64,000 bases of DNA from CAYPGT01 sp964512985 (GTDB taxonomy: Bacteria; Cyanobacteriota; Vampirovibrionia; LMEP-6097), in assembly GCA_964512985.1 (NCBI GenBank), contig CAZELI010000002.1, positions 1-64,000 of the forward strand. Reading direction: 5' to 3'. The translations under genes were made by a program, and so were the position numbers. The notes below the pieces were generated by a model. That model was not told the origin of the DNA, made no database searches, and saw only the letters and a program-made list of their open reading frames with translations. This document shows, in pieces, positions 60,029-64,000 of the stretch; position 1 is the first letter of the stretch; each line of letters starts with the position of its first letter.

Positions 60029-61377
60029 TGATTATCAAGCGAAAAATTCTCAAGTCTATTTATGGTGAGGATATTCTTCCCTTAGATTTGAAATTAGTTA
60101 CTAAACTACAACCGAAGCAATTTGATAGTAATTCTTCTCCGCATCAAGCACAAGAGCAATCTATAGATGCATTGGCTGAAGATCTAGTACAAGCGAGGGT
60201 AGATGAGTTATATGCTCAGAAAGAAGCTGAAGTAGCTGAGATCGAAAAGCAAGCTCAAGCAGATATTCAGAAGGCACTAGATGATTCTAAGGTTCTTGCG
60301 CAGCAGATCTTAGATGATGCGCAGCTTCAAGCTAATAATTTAACTAATCAGGCTTTAGCCGTGATTGAGAAGCAGAAACAAGAGATTAGTAAGCTAGCTA
60401 AAACTGAATCTGAGCGAGGTTTCAAGGAGGGCATGGCAAAAGCCGATATTTATATCCGCGACTTGATGAAAATGCTTGCTAGTTTTAATAATGCCAAAAA
60501 AGATATTTTATTAGAAGTGAAGAATGAAATTGCTAGCCTTGCAATCCATGTAGTAAGGCAAATATTCAAAAGAGAAGTACAAATTAATCCTGAACTGCTG
60601 GAAGAGCAAATACTTAAAGCAGTAAACCTTGTTTCTGATGGTAAAGGAATCATTCAGGTTTATCTTAATCCAATAGATCAGGCTAAGGCAGTTTTTCTAG
60701 AACAGAATTTGTCTAAACTTATTGATGAGTCTATAAAGTTAATATTCTTAAAGGACGAAACTGTCGATGAAGGTTCTTGTATTATCAATACTAAAGGTGG
60801 CAGCTTAGATGTAAGTTTTTCAAGCCAAATTGAGCTAATAAAAGTTGCCTTTGAAATGTATTTAGGGCATAAAATTGAAGAGATCCCTGAACCTAATGAG
60901 TTGAGTGGGTCCGATCAAGCAGAGACAGAATCAATGCGAGTAGATCCAGATAAAATTATAAAAACTAAATTCGGCCCGATTAAAGAGCCATCAGATGAAG
61001 ACCTTGAAATGATAGAACTTGAAGCGGATGAGTTTGATGATCTTATTATTGATGATGATTTAGATGCCTTACTTAAAGAAGTAATGATGGAAGATGGTGC
61101 TGATATTAAAGATGAAGATGTTATAAAAACCGATGATGATATACCCCTTTCGGAAATTGAAGATGAAAATTATAATAAGAATGATAAAAATGAGGAGGAG
61201 ATAACATTGAGTTACGATGATGATGACGATAGTTTAGACCTCGATGAGGATAAAGACGATTTAGCTGACGATGATGATTTAGATCTTGATATGGATGAGT
61301 TTGATGAACTTGCTGATGATCCAGAAGCTGGTGGAGATGATGATTCTGGCATGGATGAGCGTTTCCCAGAGTACTAA
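60028..61377 (+). CDS. fliH: FliH-like flagellar export stator with acidic tail
   Basis: Regulates the FliI ATPase of flagellar export. Residues about 45-270 match FliH: a long coiled coil (EAEVAEIEKQAQADIQKAL, RGFKEGMAKADIYIRDL), then the domain with EIASLAIHVVRQIFKREVQI and EGSCIINTKGGSLDVSFSSQ. From about residue 285 a tail of roughly 165 residues follows, very rich in Asp and Glu. Family members are about 230-260 residues, so the tail is extra. The start is GTG, overlapping the upstream stop. fliI does not follow; the next gene is convergent. Confidence 0.82.
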   Translation: MIIKRKILKSIYGEDILPLDLKLVTKLQPKQFDSNSSPHQAQEQSIDALAEDLVQARVDELYAQKEAEVAEIEKQAQADIQKALDDSKVLAQQILDDAQLQANNLTNQALAVIEKQKQEISKLAKTESERGFKEGMAKADIYIRDLMKMLASFNNAKKDILLEVKNEIASLAIHVVRQIFKREVQINPELLEEQILKAVNLVSDGKGIIQVYLNPIDQAKAVFLEQNLSKLIDESIKLIFLKDETVDEGSCIINTKGGSLDVSFSSQIELIKVAFEMYLGHKIEEIPEPNELSGSDQAETESMRVDPDKIIKTKFGPIKEPSDEDLEMIELEADEFDDLIIDDDLDALLKEVMMEDGADIKDEDVIKTDDDIPLSEIEDENYNKNDKNEEEITLSYDDDDDSLDLDEDKDDLADDDDLDLDMDEFDELADDPEAGGDDDSGMDERFPEY

Positions 61378-61955
61378 AACACTTGAGTAACTGTTTCTAC
61401 TATATCTGGCACTTCAGCAAGTAGTGCACGTTCTACTCCCATCTTCATAGTCATAAGTGCGCTAGGACAAGTACCACAAGCGCCAACCATGCGTAAGCGT
61501 ACATCAGTTCCTACTAAGTCTACAAATTCAATATTACCGCCATCAGAAACTAAAGCAGGACGAATCTTGTCTAGTACCGCTTCTATGCGCGCTCTAGTGT
61601 CACCTTCAGCACCAGGCTTGACTTCAGCAATAGCTGGTTTATTAGCTTCAGCCCAACTACGCATATCATCGATAGAAGTCTTGATGATGTTCTTAATTTC
61701 CATGTGAACATCTTTCCAATTAATATGTTCTTCTTTGTCAACAGTAACGAAGTTTGACATGATAAATACTTTGATTACACCTTCAATGCCAAACAAGCTT
61801 TCTGCAAGTTTATTACCAGCTGTTTGGGCTTCCTTGATACTTAGGTAACTCAAGGATTGAGGGTAAGGGTATAGAGTCTCACTTGAGATAAATTTAAGCG
61901 AGTTAGGATTAGGGGTATATTCAGCGCGAACTGTTACTTCTAGAGAGTTGGTCAT
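61374..61955 (-). CDS. nfuA: Nfu-type iron-sulphur scaffold/carrier protein
   Basis: The 193-residue protein has the Nfu N-terminal domain (EYTPNPNSLKFISSETL, FGIEGVIKVFIMSNFVTV) and the NifU C-terminal domain (IEAVLDKIRPALVSDGGNIE) with the CxxC in GACGTCPSALMTM. This is the two-domain form found in mitochondria and alphaproteobacteria. TACAAT lies 7 nt before the ATG. The 3' end overlaps fliH by 4 nt. Confidence 0.93.
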   Translation of the reverse strand: MTNSLEVTVRAEYTPNPNSLKFISSETLYPYPQSLSYLSIKEAQTAGNKLAESLFGIEGVIKVFIMSNFVTVDKEEHINWKDVHMEIKNIIKTSIDDMRSWAEANKPAIAEVKPGAEGDTRARIEAVLDKIRPALVSDGGNIEFVDLVGTDVRLRMVGACGTCPSALMTMKMGVERALLAEVPDIVETVTQVF

Positions 61956-62014
61956 AATTAGTATTGTAGCATTTTATTGACTTTCTTAGGTATTTTATAG
62001 TTCTTTACATTTAT

Positions 62015-62093
62015 AACTACTATAGAATATATAGCCTAACTACTATAAATTATATAGTGCAACTACTATAAAAAATATGGTATAACTACTATA
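62015..62093 (+). promoter_or_regulatory. Four-copy 23-bp direct-repeat array at the second Fic promoter
   Basis: AACTACTATA occurs at 62015, 62038, 62061 and 62084, exactly every 23 bp. The 13-bp spacers are also alike (GAATATATAGCCT, AATTATATAGTGC, AAAAATATGGTAT). The last copy contains TACTAT (62087-62092), 5 nt before the ATG at 62098, so it doubles as the -10 box. Inference: repressor-binding iterons for autoregulation by the Fic protein. Confidence 0.8.
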
Positions 62094-62097
62094 TATA

Positions 62098-63573
62098 ATG
62101 GTTAACCTTAAGGAACTAGAACGAGATGCTAAAGTTTGGCTCAATAAGGAGCTCAAGAAATCTAGAATTGTATTTGAGAAGCAAACAATACCAAGTGAAA
62201 TATATAACTATCTTAAAACTAAATCTTTAATTGCTGATCTTACAAAACAATATGTTTTTATTAAATCAGAATATGATAATGAAATAAATGCTTTTCGTAA
62301 TAATTTCTGGTTGATAATTTTTCAATATCTAAATTTAGCCTTTGATAATAATTGGTATTTAACTGGTCATTATGCTTATAAATTTATGGTGGAAGATTTT
62401 AGTCTAGCAAGTAAACAGTTAACAATATCTACGCAAGCTAAATCCAATCGTATGCTTAGTTTACTTGATGGTGTTCAGATACTTGCTAGCTATGATAAAG
62501 ATTTTGAAAGTAAGCCTTTAATTAGTAAAAGTTTCTTTGATGAAAAGATTGAATTATTAAAACCAGAATATTTATTAATCAATTCTAGTAAAAATGATTA
62601 CCATAATTATAAATCTGAATTAATATCTATTATTAAAAGTTCTGAACGTGATGAAGCTTATATAGTGAATTACTTTACAGAAAACAGTTCACCAGTTTTA
62701 CTTACAAGATTAATAGGAGCACTTAGAGATTTAGAAGACTTTACTCTTAGGATTGAGCTTGAAGAGTTGCTTAAGCTCTCTGGCACACAGATTAAGATAG
62801 AGAGTCCTTTTGATAGTTTTATTCTACTAGAATCAAGTGAAAGACCTGCCTATCTTGCTAGGTTTGAGATATCGATGACTAAAGCGATAGAAACCCTATC
62901 TAAGCTGAAAAAACCAAAGCGTTTAAGTAAGAGATTTACTGTTGAAGATCTCGATGCGATAGTTATCGATGAAACCTACCATAGTTTAACCATAGAGGGT
63001 TATACCGTAACTCGTGCTTTAATTGAATTTTTACAAAACGAAGAATCCTTAAATAATGCTAGTGAACTACGAGATCAACTGGCTGCTAAGGGTTTTATGA
63101 ATGCTCTTGCTTATATTCGTAAATTGATTACGGCTAAATTTGTTATTCATGAAAATCTAGCAAAAAAACTCTTCGAAGAACTCTGGAAACCTAGTATTAA
63201 TGCTGGTTCTATTAATACTAAGTTTGATATTTATCGTAAACATATGGTGGCTATTAAAGGCGCGCAGTATGTGCCACCTAGTCATGAGAAAGTACCTTAT
63301 ATGATAGATGAGGTTTTTGATTATGCTCGTAAGATTACTAATGGATTTGAGCTGGCAATATTCTTGCATTATTTTTATGTGGGAGTACATCCTCACGCTG
63401 ACGGTAATGGACGTATTTCTCGTTTCTTGATGAACCTTGCTTTGATCCAGGATAAATATCATTGGCTTACTATTCCGTCTGAAGATCGTAAGAATTATTT
63501 TGGTGCTTTAGAACGCTCTCAGTTAGAGGATGATATTAGTTATTTTGCGGAGTATATTGTTAGTCAATATTAA
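62098..63573 (+). CDS. Fic family protein with N-terminal DNA-binding-like region
   Basis: A 491-residue protein. The C-terminal Fic domain carries HPHADGNGRISR near residue 435, with the catalytic His and GNGR loop intact; the usual Phe/Pro-x-Asp/Glu order is HPHAD. A class II inhibitory motif S-x3-E-G is in HSLTIEGY near residue 300. The N-terminal 250 residues are unlike the first Fic gene; residues about 22-50 (IPSEIYNYLKTKSLIADLT) recall the winged helix of AbiEi-like regulators, a tentative reading. It lies behind a repeat array and just before leuS. Confidence 0.87.
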   Translation: MVNLKELERDAKVWLNKELKKSRIVFEKQTIPSEIYNYLKTKSLIADLTKQYVFIKSEYDNEINAFRNNFWLIIFQYLNLAFDNNWYLTGHYAYKFMVEDFSLASKQLTISTQAKSNRMLSLLDGVQILASYDKDFESKPLISKSFFDEKIELLKPEYLLINSSKNDYHNYKSELISIIKSSERDEAYIVNYFTENSSPVLLTRLIGALRDLEDFTLRIELEELLKLSGTQIKIESPFDSFILLESSERPAYLARFEISMTKAIETLSKLKKPKRLSKRFTVEDLDAIVIDETYHSLTIEGYTVTRALIEFLQNEESLNNASELRDQLAAKGFMNALAYIRKLITAKFVIHENLAKKLFEELWKPSINAGSINTKFDIYRKHMVAIKGAQYVPPSHEKVPYMIDEVFDYARKITNGFELAIFLHYFYVGVHPHADGNGRISRFLMNLALIQDKYHWLTIPSEDRKNYFGALERSQLEDDISYFAEYIVSQY

Positions 63574-63603
63574 AAGCTGTTATGATATCTAACGAGATTA
63601 TTA

Positions 63604-64000
63604 ATGAACGAATATAACCCTAAATTAATTGAAGCTAAATGGCAAAAACTCTGGGAAGAGTCTGGTATCTATAAGTTTGACGATAAACCTGATAATGCTA
63701 AGCGTTTTTATTCACTAGTAATGTTTCCTTATCCTTCTGGGAATTTGCATATGGGGCATATGCGAGTTTATACAGTTTCGGATTTGATTTCCCGTTATAA
63801 AACGATGCAAGGTTATAAGGTACTTAATCCTATGGGCTTTGATGCTTTTGGTTTGCCAGCAGAGAACGCTGCTATCGAGCGTGGTGTACATCCAGGCAAG
63901 TGGACTGACTCAAACATCGCTTATATGCGTGATGAGCAGCTTAAACGCATGGGTACTAGCTATGACTGGTCGCGTGAGGTGATTTCTTGTCACGAAGATT
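63604..64000 (+). CDS. leuS: Leucyl-tRNA synthetase, 5' part
   Basis: Class I synthetase, cut by the window end after about 132 codons. The N-terminus NPKLIEAKWQKLWEESG, the HIGH-type motif in FPYPSGNLHMGHMRVYT and MGFDAFGLPAENAA are characteristic of LeuS. The editing domain and KMSKS lie beyond the window. Confidence 0.97.
   Translation, partial: MNEYNPKLIEAKWQKLWEESGIYKFDDKPDNAKRFYSLVMFPYPSGNLHMGHMRVYTVSDLISRYKTMQGYKVLNPMGFDAFGLPAENAAIERGVHPGKWTDSNIAYMRDEQLKRMGTSYDWSREVISCHED

Noticed and set aside
62015..62093. CRISPR-like array
   Set aside because: Four 10-bp units with similar 13-bp spacers directly on a promoter; the spacers are not unique and there are no cas genes.

Overview
The window is a gene-dense, AT-rich bacterial chromosome segment of 64 kb. 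It carries about 60 protein genes, one tRNA, one SRP RNA, several families of short non-coding repeats and no ribosomal RNA, CRISPR array or transposase. Outer-membrane biogenesis genes (bamA, lpxB) and a flagellar locus (fliE, fliF, a fliG-position gene, fliH, plus a FliA-type sigma factor) indicate a flagellated, LPS-bearing diderm. The ATP synthase block carries both b and b' genes, the complex I genes are of the NuoB/NuoC (NdhK/NdhJ) type, and there are AMIN-domain amidase and bifunctional-nuclease-family genes. With no photosynthesis gene visible, this fits a non-photosynthetic relative of Cyanobacteria (Melainabacteria/Vampirovibrionia or a neighbouring lineage). That placement is inference; no 16S gene is present.

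Layout. 0-12.4 kb: clpC, a Fic gene behind repeat arrays, a 1271-residue membrane/aminopropyltransferase/TPR fusion, a degenerate purD-like gene, the first member of a small helical protein family, holB and argC. 12.4-25.2 kb: AMIN amidase, murI, a GHMP kinase with a stand-alone MshEN-like domain, SRP RNA, a short atpC, an M16 peptidase whose 3' end is duplicated around a 954-bp insert, a PP2C-type phosphatase, a bifunctional nuclease and trpE. 25.2-27.5 kb: a small accessory island with a HigB/HigA-like toxin-antitoxin pair and a possible toxin/membrane-immunity pair, bounded by a 25-bp duplication. 27.5-38.7 kb: secA, dnaJ-like, rlmB, a class A PBP, a pseudouridine synthase, a retropepsin-like protease, frameshift-regulated prfB, the second helical-family member and fliA. 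38.7-46.5 kb: mlaE-like, bamA, a small three-gene unit (winged helix, third helical-family member, glycine-zipper protein), and nuoC and nuoB separated by a PIN-type toxin-antitoxin pair and an unknown gene. 46.5-57.3 kb: polA, an lpxB/sufE unit, tRNA-Cys, purB, ilvH, a BON protein, rpiB and atpE-atpF'-atpF-atpH. 57.3-64 kb: fliE-fliF-fliG-like-fliH, nfuA-like, a second Fic gene with a striking 23-bp operator-like array, and the start of leuS.

Cross-cutting observations. (1) Many transcription-unit starts have a TATAAT-like box only 5-8 nt before the start codon, which predicts widespread leaderless mRNAs. (2) Two families of palindromic intergenic elements and one degenerate 8-bp satellite are scattered through the window. 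(3) Two loci show duplicated gene 3' ends flanking accessory DNA. (4) Both Fic genes lie behind repeat arrays that look like autoregulatory operators. (5) A three-member family of small helical proteins sharing a Q-x-W-rich tail is otherwise unexplained.
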